DNA of 64,000 nt. Source: CAVWGP01 sp963754645. GTDB lineage: Bacteria; Pseudomonadota; Alphaproteobacteria; Bin65. The stretch lies in contig CAVWGP010000012.1 of NCBI GenBank assembly GCA_963754645.1, forward strand, positions 62,001 through 126,000. The letters run 5' to 3'. Each line of letters begins with the position of its first letter. Positions within the stretch are counted from its first letter, which is position 1. Below the pieces are notes generated by a model. That model did no database searches, was not told the DNA's origin, and saw only the letters and a program-made list of their open reading frames with translations. Made by a program: the position numbers and the translations under genes. Positions 1 to 6,828 of the stretch are shown in pieces.

Positions 1-611
1 CGACGCCCTCGGCGACGATGAGCACGGGCGCCGCCGGGCCGAGCCTGACCGCGCCGCCGAGGCAGCGCCCGAGCGTCATGCGCGCCGGATCGAGCGCGGC
101 CTTGCCGCAACCTTCGGTTGCAAGGTAAGTGCGCTGCACGGCGGCGAGGCCGCGCCGGCCATGCCGCGTCACCGCCGCGATCAGCGCCGGCGCGCGCGTC
201 CCGCTCGGCCGGTGCAAGGCGGACGGCAGAAAGCGCAGGGTCGGCGGCGGCGCGAGCGTCAGGCCGCGCGCGCGCAGATAGCGCTCGGCGAGCGTGCCCG
301 CGGCGGGCACCGCCCGGCGCCACAATCGCAGCACCTCGGCCTGGTAATCGTTGCGCTCCGGCCCGGCGCCGCAAGCCGCGCCGGCGGGCGGCCACAGCTT
401 CAAGCGCGTCAGCGCCGCCACGATCTCGGCGTAGCGGCAGCCGGCGAAGCAATGCAGCAGCAGGCGCCCGTCGCGGCCCGCCGCCACCGACAGCGACGGC
501 GCCCGGTCGTCATGCGCCGGGCACCGGCACAAGCCCGCCCCAGCCCCGCCAGCGCCCGCCCAAACCCTTGACGATGGCCTCGGCGCCATCCGACCTTTTT
601 TCGTTCGACAT
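1..611 (-). CDS. Toprim-domain primase/helicase-like protein (DUF7146-type), 3' end cut by window, frameshifted
   Basis: The reading begins at an ATG at 611 (MSNEKRSDGAEAIVKGLGG) and runs off the left edge. A CHC2-like zinc-finger segment follows (CRCPAHDD...LLHCFAGC), then a variable region and the start of a Toprim domain ending VLIVAEGV, whose Glu is the expected metal-binding residue. This order is that of plasmid- and phage-type primases or primase-helicases, which prime DNA replication. The N-terminal stretch and the zinc finger lie in two frames: the first frame is left at about 530, where dropping one base joins GGL to CRCPAHDD. In the second frame, codons are clean from 529 to position 2. 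I read this as a one-base insertion, possibly a sequencing error. An in-frame ATG near 584 could start a shorter product but would lose the conserved N-terminus. Its presence suggests the left end is prophage, plasmid or island DNA. Confidence 0.72.
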
Positions 612-696
612 GTTCGTATCCCGATCCGGAACCGGGACCGCGCCCGGCACGCCGCCAAGGCAGCGCCCCGACCGGCCAGGCTAAAGCACATTTCAT

Positions 697-759
697 TCGA
701 TTCTGCACCGTACAGGATAAAGCCAATGGTACAGAATCGAAATGAGGGGTCAGGCCCCT
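697..759. repeat. Inverted repeat plus adjacent hairpin upstream of the primase gene
   Basis: TCGATTCTGCACC (697-709) and GGTACAGAATCGA (728-740) pair over 12 of 13 positions around an 18-base loop. Immediately beyond, AGGGG (745-749) pairs with CCCCT (755-759) around TCAGG. The second element resembles the GGGGTCAG-type palindromes often found with REP/RAYT elements, but that is a resemblance only. The position, about 90-130 bases ahead of the primase start, would also suit an operator. Confidence 0.4.
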
Positions 760-888
760 TGGAAACATTTGATATAGCGCGGATTTTGTCCGCAGCGCGG
801 CCCACCGCACCGTCGGCGTGCGTCCTTGGGGGCCGCCGCAAGGACGGCGGCGCCTCGGGATGAGGGGGATTTTTCCGGCAACAGACAA

Positions 889-916
889 AAAGGGCGGACC
901 CTGGGACCCGCCCTTT
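889..916 (-). terminator. Rho-independent terminator (leftward)
   Basis: AAAGGGCGG (889-897) and CCGCCCTTT (908-916) form a perfect 9-bp stem with a 10-base loop. On the minus strand the stem runs into a five-T tract; on the plus strand no T tract follows. It lies about 35 bases past the stop of the leftward remnant at 950, so it probably belonged to that gene. Confidence 0.6.
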
Positions 917-949
917 CGCGTTTGATCGAACTCGGAAAGGACTTGCGGC

Positions 950-1132
950 TTACGAACCCCACCAGTGCAACGGCATGGCCACGCGCAGCATGCCGCCGTA
1001 TGCGAGCCCGTCCTCTTTCGCGAATCCTAGCGCAGCGCGCCGCCCTCAGCCGGCCCGGCGGTTGACGCAGATCTCGATCGCGTCCTGGGCCGAGAGCGCT
1101 TCTTGTTCCAGGCCGCAATGGCGCGGGCCGGC
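950..1132 (-). pseudogene. Leftward coding remnants: MarR-like tail and an unidentified C-terminus
   Basis: Two short leftward readings survive. The first (about 1132-1046) encodes a 26-residue tail ending ICVNRRAG with a TGA stop; it matches the last residues of the MarR protein at 3253 in 20 of 26 positions. The second (about 1045-950) ends MLRVAMPLHWWGS with a TAA stop and has GC-rich third positions like real genes, but I do not recognise it. A terminator follows. Neither has a plausible start of its own, so I treat them as leftovers of genes displaced when the kinase region was formed. Confidence 0.4.
1047..1132. repeat. 86-bp direct repeat, left copy flanking the kinase gene
   Basis: Aligns without gaps to 3254-3339 at 73 of 86 positions, including an identical 28-base core. 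Both copies keep the same reading frame and TGA stop on the minus strand. The right copy is the 3' end of the MarR gene. Together the copies bracket the kinase gene 1225-3240. Confidence 0.8.
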
Positions 1133-1224
1133 TTCGCGGCGCAACCGGCGGTCGCGGTCGCTTTTCAGCGGCCGGAGATTCGTGGATAATCGGCTGCGAA
1201 CCGGGATTCGAGGATCGCGCCGCG

Positions 1225-3240
1225 ATGGATAGGCCACGAGATGCCCTGCCCGAGGGTACGAAGCTTGCGGGGTATATCATCGGCCCCGTGCTGGGCCGCG
1301 GCGGCTTCGGCATCACCTATCTCGCGGCCGACGCGCTCTATCCGAGCGAGCGGGTCGCGATCAAGGAGTATTTCCCGAACGGACTCGCCGTGCGCCAGCC
1401 CGGCGAGGCGTCGGTGCATCCGTCGAGCGGCCAGAAAGAGCAGGACTTCAAAAAATTGCTGGCGCGGTTCGAGGCCGAGGCGCGGATCCTGACCGCGCTG
1501 CGCCATCCGAACGTGGTCAAGGTCGAGCGCTATATCGAGCTGAACGGCACCGCCTACATCGCGATGAAGTACGAGGACGGCAAGAGCCTCGCCGCGATCC
1601 TGGCCGGCGGCGCGACGATGTCCGAAGCCGAAATCGACGAGGTCTTGCCGCCGCTGCTCGACGGCATCGAAGCGGTGCACGCGCGCGACTTCCTGCACCG
1701 CGATATCACGCCCTCGAACATCTATATCCGCACCGCCGACGGCTCGCCGGTGCTGCTCGATTTCGGCGCCGCGCGCCAGGCGCTGGGGCAGGAACGCAAG
1801 ACCAGCCTGACCGAGATCGTGGCCCCGGGCTACGCGCCGTTCGAGCAATATTTCCGCAAGGGCGAGCAAGGGCCGTGGAGCGACATCTACGCGCTCGGCG
1901 CCACGCTGTACCGCTGCGTCACCGGCGAGCGGCCGCCGGAAGCGCCGGAGCGGATGCGCGAAACGACGCCGCTGTCGTGCCGCGCCTTGGCGAAAGGACC
2001 GTTTCGCCCGGAATTGCTGGCGGCGATCGATCGCGCGCTGGCGGTCGACGCGGACAAGCGCCCGCAAAGCATCTCCGAATTTCGCGCGCTCCTGGCGAAG
2101 CCGGCGCCGGCAGCGGATCGTGACGCCGGGGACACGCTCGTGGCGGATGTCGAGATCGTGCGGCGCGCCGAACCCGAGAAGGCATGGCGCGGCAAGACCG
2201 AACGTCCGGAGACGCGAAAACGGCAACGCGCGGTGCGCTGGGTCATCGCCGCCGTCGTCGCCGCGCTGGTGCTCGGCGGCGGCGGAATCGCCGCCGTCAG
2301 CACGATCCGCGCCGAGCGCGAGCGTGCGCGGATCGCGGCCGAGGAGGAAACGCGGAGGCGCAATGCCGAAGCCGAGCGCGCCGCGGAGGAGGCCCGCAAG
2401 GCCGAGCGCGAGCGCCAGCGGATCGCGGCCGAGGAGGAAACGCGCAGGCGCAATGCCGAAGCCGAGCGCGAGCGCCAGCGAAAATCGGACGAACAAGCCG
2501 ACTTGGAGAAATGCGGGACAGCGCAGCAGGACGTGGCGGCTTGCACCCGGCTCATCGAATCCGGCAACCACGCCGGCCCATCGCTGGGCGCGCTCTACCA
2601 CAACCGGGCCTACGCCAAATATACGAACGGGCGGCATCAAGACGCGATCGCCGACTACACCAAGGCGATCGAATTCAGTCCGGACAGCCCCGCCGCCTTT
2701 AACGGCCGCGGGGCCGCGTTCTTGAAACTGCGGCTCTACTCGGATGCGATCCGCGATTTCGACACGGCCATCGCGCTCGACCCGCGCCACGCCAACGCCT
2801 ATTACAACCGGGGCCTCGTCCACCAGGAACAGCGCCAACTCATCAAGGCCGTCGCCGACATGAACAAGGCCATCGAAATCAGCGGCCGCAACGCCGTCTT
2901 CATCCACAATCGCGGCCTCGTCCACCTCGATCTGCAGCAATATCCGCAGGCGATCGCGGACTTCAGCAAGACGATCGAGATCGACCCGCGGCATCTCAAC
3001 GCCTACATCAATCGCGGCACCGCTTACTCGCTGGCTGGACAATCGAACGCCGCCTTGCGCGATTTCGACAAAGCGATCCAGCTCGAACCGAAATCCGGTC
3101 ATGCTTATTTCAACCGCGCCACCGTCCACGAGAAATTGCAGGACCGCATCGCCGCCATCCGCGACTACCGCCAGGCGCACCGCCTCGGCTACCCGGACGC
3201 GGCGGCCCAGTTAAGGCGGCTCCAGGCGCCGCTCGAATAG
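1225..3240 (+). CDS. Membrane-anchored Ser/Thr protein kinase with C-terminal TPR domain
   Basis: 671 residues. The kinase domain occupies roughly residues 17-290: a Gly-rich loop GRGGFG (24-29), the VAIK lysine K47, the catalytic loop HRDITPSNI starting at H158 and the DFG motif at D179. This is a Hanks-type (PknB-like) kinase that phosphorylates Ser/Thr on proteins. A single hydrophobic helix follows at about 338-358, then a charged Arg/Glu/Ala coiled coil built from an internal repeat (about 363-420), then some six TPR units from about 454 to the end. The kinase would face the cytoplasm and the TPRs the periplasm, if the helix spans the membrane. The start is the first ATG and leaves only 16 residues before the fold begins. 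No cognate phosphatase or FHA protein is adjacent; the substrate is unknown. The gene sits between two copies of an 86-bp repeat, which suggests it arrived as an insertion. Confidence 0.9.
   Translation: MDRPRDALPEGTKLAGYIIGPVLGRGGFGITYLAADALYPSERVAIKEYFPNGLAVRQPGEASVHPSSGQKEQDFKKLLARFEAEARILTALRHPNVVKVERYIELNGTAYIAMKYEDGKSLAAILAGGATMSEAEIDEVLPPLLDGIEAVHARDFLHRDITPSNIYIRTADGSPVLLDFGAARQALGQERKTSLTEIVAPGYAPFEQYFRKGEQGPWSDIYALGATLYRCVTGERPPEAPERMRETTPLSCRALAKGPFRPELLAAIDRALAVDADKRPQSISEFRALLAKPAPAADRDAGDTLVADVEIVRRAEPEKAWRGKTERPETRKRQRAVRWVIAAVVAALVLGGGGIAAVSTIRAERERARIAAEEETRRRNAEAERAAEEARKAERERQRIAAEEETRRRNAEAERERQRKSDEQADLEKCGTAQQDVAACTRLIESGNHAGPSLGALYHNRAYAKYTNGRHQDAIADYTKAIEFSPDSPAAFNGRGAAFLKLRLYSDAIRDFDTAIALDPRHANAYYNRGLVHQEQRQLIKAVADMNKAIEISGRNAVFIHNRGLVHLDLQQYPQAIADFSKTIEIDPRHLNAYINRGTAYSLAGQSNAALRDFDKAIQLEPKSGHAYFNRATVHEKLQDRIAAIRDYRQAHRLGYPDAAAQLRRLQAPLE
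2311..2470 (+). repeat. Tandem 90-bp-period repeat inside the kinase gene
   Basis: The segments 2311-2380 and 2401-2470 agree at 66 of 70 positions, and a third partial unit begins at 2461. They encode the coiled-coil linker between membrane helix and TPRs, with RIAAEEETRRRNAEAER occurring twice. Such a repeat can gain or lose units by slippage, changing linker length. Confidence 0.85.
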
Positions 3241-3252
3241 CGCCGGCGGCTT

Positions 3253-3828
3253 TCAGCCCGCCTGGTGATTGACGCAGATCTTGATCGCGTCCTGGGCCGA
3301 GAGCGCTTCTTTCTCAAGGCGGCAGTGATGCGGGCCGTCGGCCGCGGCGGTGGCCGCGTTCTTGCAGAAATGAGTGCAGTCCCGGCACAGGCCGAAGCCC
3401 TTTTGGCTGGTGCGGGTCTCGATCGTGACCGCCATCTGCGCCAGCACGGCATTGGCCGCCGCCAGCTCGGCGGCGCCGAGGCGCGACGCGGCGGATTCGA
3501 ACTCATGCAGCGGATCGCGGCGCAGCACGGCGTGGCCGTTATCGGTGATTTCGAGGCGCACGGCGCGCCGGTCCTTGGGCACGCCCACGCGCTTGACGTA
3601 GCCCTTGGCTTCGAGCGCTTTCAGGGTTTGTGATGCGGTGCCCTTGGTGGTGCGCAGATATTCGGCCAGCGCGGTGGGCGTGCGCGAAAAGCGGTTGGCC
3701 TGGCCGAGATAGCGCAGCGCCTCCCACTGCGCCGGATTGAGCCCCTGGGCGAACTGCAGGCAATGCAGCGTTCTCCCCAAACGATTGATAACATTTGCTA
3801 TTTTATCCGGCACAATTCCCTCATTCAC
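3253..3828 (-). CDS. MarR-family transcriptional regulator with Cys-rich tail
   Basis: The winged-helix DNA-binding region reads ALRYLGQANRFSRTPTALAEYL, then TTKGTASQTLKALEAKGYV and a wing containing PKDRRAVRLEIT, the usual MarR arrangement. Unusually, the C-terminus continues into a Cys-containing tail (CRDCTHFCKN...HHC...ICVN) that could bind metal or sense redox state. I choose the GTG at 3828 (191 residues). A longer reading to an ATG at 3924 exists, but its extra 32 codons include TTA, TCA and AGA and cover palindromes that look like operators. The gene diverges from the sigma-factor gene at 3996, so it probably controls itself and that gene. MarR proteins bind palindromes as dimers and usually release them on ligand binding or oxidation; the ligand here is unknown. 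Confidence 0.85.
   Translation of the reverse strand: MNEGIVPDKIANVINRLGRTLHCLQFAQGLNPAQWEALRYLGQANRFSRTPTALAEYLRTTKGTASQTLKALEAKGYVKRVGVPKDRRAVRLEITDNGHAVLRRDPLHEFESAASRLGAAELAAANAVLAQMAVTIETRTSQKGFGLCRDCTHFCKNAATAAADGPHHCRLEKEALSAQDAIKICVNHQAG
3254..3339. repeat. 86-bp direct repeat, right copy (3' end of MarR gene)
   Basis: Partner of 1047-1132 (73 of 86 identical). It encodes the last 28 residues and stop of the MarR protein and begins 13 bases after the kinase stop codon. Confidence 0.8.
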
Positions 3829-3865
3829 GCCTGCTCGCGGGTTTTTGACTGGCTTATGTTGCGAC

Positions 3866-3880
3866 GCAGCATTATGCTGC
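3866..3880. promoter_or_regulatory. 15-bp palindrome upstream of the MarR gene
   Basis: GCAGCAT-T-ATGCTGC is a perfect palindrome with 7-bp arms around one central base. It directly abuts the first of the three TCGA-type operator copies and lies 38 bases ahead of the preferred MarR start. Confidence 0.5.
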
Positions 3881-3953
3881 TTTCGACTCGATAATGTTTC
3901 GACTCGATAGCATCTTGAAAACACTGTCCTGACTAACTAATATCGACTCGATA
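3881..3953. promoter_or_regulatory. Three-copy MarR-type operator in the MarR/sigma-factor divergent region
   Basis: TTTCGACTCGATA at 3881-3893 and 3897-3909 and TATCGACTCGATA at 3941-3953. The third copy is a perfect palindrome with arms TATCGA/TCGATA around one base; the other two differ in one arm position. Copies one and two are centred 16 bases apart, about one and a half helical turns. Copy three overlaps the -10 box proposed for the sigma-factor gene. The arrangement fits binding by the adjacent MarR protein, an inference from position and symmetry. Confidence 0.65.
3915..3943 (+). promoter_or_regulatory. Candidate promoter of the RpoH-like sigma factor gene
   Basis: TTGAAA (3915-3920), a 17-base spacer, then TAATAT (3938-3943). 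Transcription would start near 3950, some 46 bases before the ATG at 3996. The -10 box shares bases with the third operator copy, so a bound regulator would block polymerase. Confidence 0.5.
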
Positions 3954-3995
3954 CAAGGCAAGCGCAAACGAAACTCGACCCGGGAAACTTCGACC

Positions 3996-4880
3996 ATGGC
4001 CACCGCAATCCGCCGCAACGAAAACGAAAAGAGCGAGCGCCGCTATATCGCGACGACGATGGAAACGCCGCTGCTCGAGCGCGGCCACGAGGTCAAGCTG
4101 GCCAAGCGCTGGCTCAAGAAGCGCGACGTGGCCGCGATGCACGAACTGGTCGAGGCCCATGGCCGCCTGGTCGTGCGCGTCGCCGTCGGTTTCCGTGCCA
4201 GCGGCTTGCCGCTCGCCGACCTGATCCAGGAAGGCAATATCGGCCTGCTCGAAGCCGCCGAGCGCTTCGATCCGACGCGCGACGTGCGCTTCTCCACCTA
4301 TGCGAGCTGGTGGATCATGGCCGCGATCCAGAGCTACATCCTCAAGAACGCGTCGATCGTGCGCGCCGCGACGACGCCCAAGCAGCGCCGCCTGTTTTTT
4401 CAAATCCGCCGCCTGCGCGGCAAGGTCGGGCGCGGCACCGACGGCGCGCTGTCGGGCGAGGAGCGCGAAGCCTTGGCGGCGCGGCTCGGCGTCGCGGTCG
4501 GCGAGGTCGAGCGCATGGAAGCCCATCTCGCGCGCCCGGACCGCTCGCTCAATCTCACCGTCGGCGTCGACGAAACCGCCGAACTGCAGGATTTCATCGC
4601 CGATACCGCGCCCTCGCCGGAAGAACTCGCCGACGACATCAGCGTGCGCCGGGCGCAGAAGGCCTCGGTGCGAATCGCGCTCGACGCGCTGACGCCGCGC
4701 GAACGCCAGATCATCGTCCGCCGCTTCCTCGACGAGCGCAAGGACACGCTGGCCGATATCGGCGACAAGTTCGGCGTCAGCAAGGAGCGCATCCGCCAGA
4801 TCGAGGCGCGCGCGCTCGCCAAAATGAAGTCCGCGCTCGCCGGCGCCGTCGATCGCCCGGCCGATCTGGTCGGCGCCTAA
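3996..4880 (+). CDS. rpoH: RNA polymerase sigma-32-type factor (RpoH family)
   Basis: 294 residues, the usual size for RpoH. Region 2 is clear (LIQEGNIGLLEAAERFDPTR, then FSTYASWWI), followed by the diagnostic RpoH box QRRLFFQIR at about 130-138 and a region 4 helix-turn-helix (DIGDKFGVSKERIRQIEARA). It directs polymerase to heat-shock or stress promoters. Alphaproteobacteria often carry more than one RpoH, so this may be a paralogue with a special trigger rather than the main heat-shock factor. It diverges from a MarR gene whose likely operators overlap its promoter, and is followed 10 bases later by a rhodanese gene that is probably co-transcribed. That context suggests a response to a chemical or redox signal, an inference. 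Confidence 0.9.
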   Translation: MATAIRRNENEKSERRYIATTMETPLLERGHEVKLAKRWLKKRDVAAMHELVEAHGRLVVRVAVGFRASGLPLADLIQEGNIGLLEAAERFDPTRDVRFSTYASWWIMAAIQSYILKNASIVRAATTPKQRRLFFQIRRLRGKVGRGTDGALSGEEREALAARLGVAVGEVERMEAHLARPDRSLNLTVGVDETAELQDFIADTAPSPEELADDISVRRAQKASVRIALDALTPRERQIIVRRFLDERKDTLADIGDKFGVSKERIRQIEARALAKMKSALAGAVDRPADLVGA

Positions 4881-4890
4881 CGCGGCGCCG

Positions 4891-5229
4891 ATGGAGCAGC
4901 CGCTCGAAATATCGGTCCACGAACTGAAGGCCCTGATCGACAAGGGCGCGTTCGAGAACCGCGCGGCGCGCCTCGTCGATGTGCGCGAAAAATGGGAAGC
5001 CGATATCTGCCGCATCGCGGGCGGCGACTTGATGCCGCTCGGCGCCTTCGCGAGCCACGCCAAGACGCTCGACCGCGACCTGCCGGTCTACGTCTATTGC
5101 CACCACGGCGGCCGCTCGATGCAGGCGACGCAATGGCTGCGCCGCAACGGTTATCCGAACGCCACCAACATCGCCGGCGGCATCCACGCCTGGGCCGAGC
5201 AAATCGAGCCGGGCATGGAGCGGTATTAG
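4891..5229 (+). CDS. Rhodanese-like single-domain sulfurtransferase
   Basis: 112 residues forming one rhodanese domain. The active-site loop is YCHHGGRS with the catalytic Cys at about residue 70, and the typical ending IAGGIHAWA is present. Such proteins carry a persulfide on the Cys and pass sulfane sulfur to acceptors such as cyanide, thiols or other enzymes. The N-terminal half carries the expected LVDVREKWE motif. It starts 10 bases after the sigma-factor stop and is probably in the same transcript. The physiological acceptor cannot be read from sequence. Confidence 0.88.
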   Translation: MEQPLEISVHELKALIDKGAFENRAARLVDVREKWEADICRIAGGDLMPLGAFASHAKTLDRDLPVYVYCHHGGRSMQATQWLRRNGYPNATNIAGGIHAWAEQIEPGMERY

Positions 5230-5301
5230 CGGCGCGCCGGTCAAAGCACGGTCGCGCCGGCACGCGATCGGCACCGGCCGCAATTCGGTTTCCGCCGCCT
5301 C

Positions 5302-5330
5302 TTGAACATTTTTCAATCTTCCTGCGTAAT
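5302..5330 (+). promoter_or_regulatory. Candidate promoter of the secreted-paralogue pair
   Basis: TTGAAC (5302-5307), 17-base spacer, CGTAAT (5325-5330). Transcription would begin near 5337, too close for use of an ATG at 5346 but well placed for the GAGGA ribosome site preceding the ATG at 5358. Confidence 0.35.
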
Positions 5331-5357
5331 CTTCATGGGCCACCGATGAGGATCGCC

Positions 5358-6071
5358 ATGCGCCGCTTGCCGTTCGTCTTCGCCTTGCTCCTCGCCGCCG
5401 CGCCCGCCACCGCGCAGGGCCTGGCCGGGCCGTCGGCCTCGGTCACGGTCGAAATCGGCGGCGTCAAGGTCGCGCTCACGGCGCCGGCCGGGCATTGCAT
5501 CAAGGACCGCAACATCCCGCAGGATCGCGAACTGCTCGAAAACGTCGAGCGCGCCGTCGCCGGGCAGAATCGCCTGCTGATCGGCTTCGCCGAGTGCGGG
5601 CAACTCGCCGAGCTGCGCGACGGCAAGCGCACGTCGCTCGACAATTTCGGCCAGTACATGACGCCGCTGAGCCACGAGCGCCAAGTCTTGACCATGACGC
5701 CCTCGGCCTATGTCGCCATGATGACCAAGATGTTCCGCGAACAGGGCATGGCGCTGTGGTCGTCGCAGGAAGGCAATGTGAAGCAGCGGCTCGAATCCTC
5801 GGTCGAGGGCTTGAAGCTCGGGCAAACCAAAATGTTGGGCGTGCTGCGGAGCGACGAGCGCGCGGTCTATATCGGCGTCGTGCTCGGTGTGCGCCTGCCC
5901 GACGGCAGCGACAAGCGCCTGCTCGGCGTCGTCAGCACCGGCCTGATCAGGGGCAAGATGATCAGCGTCAACGTCTACCGCGACATGGACGAGCTCGGCG
6001 CCGCCGTCGTCGACGCGACGACCGACCAGAACGCGGCGACGCGCATCGGGCTCAACGCGGCGAATCCATAG
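5358..6071 (+). CDS. Secreted protein of unknown family, paralogue 1
   Basis: 237 residues starting MRRLPFVFALLL with a signal peptide ending near ATAQ. The mature part contains conserved blocks shared with the next gene: GHC.KDRNIP, a second Cys in the FAEC/FADC block, GKRTSLDNFGQYMTP, RLES.VEGLKL and RLPDG. The paired Cys residues could form a periplasmic disulfide. I prefer the ATG at 5358 over 5346 because it has a GAGGA ribosome site and aligns exactly with the paralogue's MRRLAF start. I do not recognise the family. By eye, identity to the neighbour is around half, so this is an old tandem duplication. Confidence 0.8.
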   Translation: MRRLPFVFALLLAAAPATAQGLAGPSASVTVEIGGVKVALTAPAGHCIKDRNIPQDRELLENVERAVAGQNRLLIGFAECGQLAELRDGKRTSLDNFGQYMTPLSHERQVLTMTPSAYVAMMTKMFREQGMALWSSQEGNVKQRLESSVEGLKLGQTKMLGVLRSDERAVYIGVVLGVRLPDGSDKRLLGVVSTGLIRGKMISVNVYRDMDELGAAVVDATTDQNAATRIGLNAANP

Positions 6072-6098
6072 CGCCGGCCGCGCCGCGAACCGACCGCC

Positions 6099-6818
6099 AT
6101 GCGCCGCCTCGCGTTCGTCATCGCCCTGTCGATCGCCGCCGGCGCCGCGCCGGTCGCGGCTCAGGTTCAGAGCGGCCCGTCCCAGCTCACCGTCGATATC
6201 GGCGGCGTCAAGATCGCGCTCGTCCCGCCCGAGGGCCATTGCGTCAAGGACCGCAACATTCCGCTCGACCGGCAATTGATCGAGAATGTCGAACGCAGCA
6301 TTGCGGGCCAAAACCGCCTGCTGATGGCCTTCGCCGATTGCCAGCAGCTCGCCGAGGCGCGCGAAGGCAAGCGCACGTCGCTCGACAATTTCGGCCAGTA
6401 TATGACGCCGGTGAGCGAACAAGACAAGCTCGTGAAGTTGACCGACGCCGGCTTTATCGCCGAAATGCGCCGCTATTTCCGCAAGCAGGGCGTGGCGGCG
6501 TGGTCGGCGAACGCGGCCAACTCCAAGCGGCGCCTCGAATCCGCGGTCGAAGGCCTGAAGCTCGACGAGAACAAGATGCTCGGCGTCATCAAGAGCGACG
6601 GGCGCGCGATTTATTTCGGCTCCCTGCTCGCCATACGCCTGCCCGACGGCAAGGACAAACACATCGTCGGCGTCACCAGCGCCGGGCTGATCAAGGGCAA
6701 GATTGTCAATCTCAACATCTATCGCGACATGGGCGCGCTCGCCGGCAACGTGGTGAACAAAGCCACCGAGCAAAATTCCGCCACCCGCGCCGCGTTCAAC
6801 GCGGCGAACCGCAAGTAG
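6099..6818 (+). CDS. Secreted protein of unknown family, paralogue 2
   Basis: 239 residues, signal peptide MRRLAFVIALSIAAG ending near VAAQ. It aligns end to end with the preceding protein, including both Cys residues and the SLDNFGQYMTP block, and begins 27 bases after that gene's stop, so the two are probably one transcript. Divergence is greatest between residues about 105 and 140, which may be where partner or ligand specificity differs. No catalytic signature is recognised; a periplasmic role is inferred only from the signal peptide. Confidence 0.8.
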   Translation: MRRLAFVIALSIAAGAAPVAAQVQSGPSQLTVDIGGVKIALVPPEGHCVKDRNIPLDRQLIENVERSIAGQNRLLMAFADCQQLAEAREGKRTSLDNFGQYMTPVSEQDKLVKLTDAGFIAEMRRYFRKQGVAAWSANAANSKRRLESAVEGLKLDENKMLGVIKSDGRAIYFGSLLAIRLPDGKDKHIVGVTSAGLIKGKIVNLNIYRDMGALAGNVVNKATEQNSATRAAFNAANRK

Positions 6819-6828
6819 CGCCGCCGCC

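Larger units (their letters stand above)
612..1224. other. Gene-poor interval between primase and kinase
   Basis: No intact gene is supported over these roughly 610 bases. The interval holds an inverted repeat and a small hairpin (697-759), another small hairpin (779-793, arms GCGGA/TCCGC), a hairpin terminator reading leftwards (889-916), a leftward coding remnant (950-1132) and one copy of an 86-bp repeat (1047-1132). Promoters for the leftward primase and the rightward kinase should lie here, but I see no convincing consensus boxes. Confidence 0.6.
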
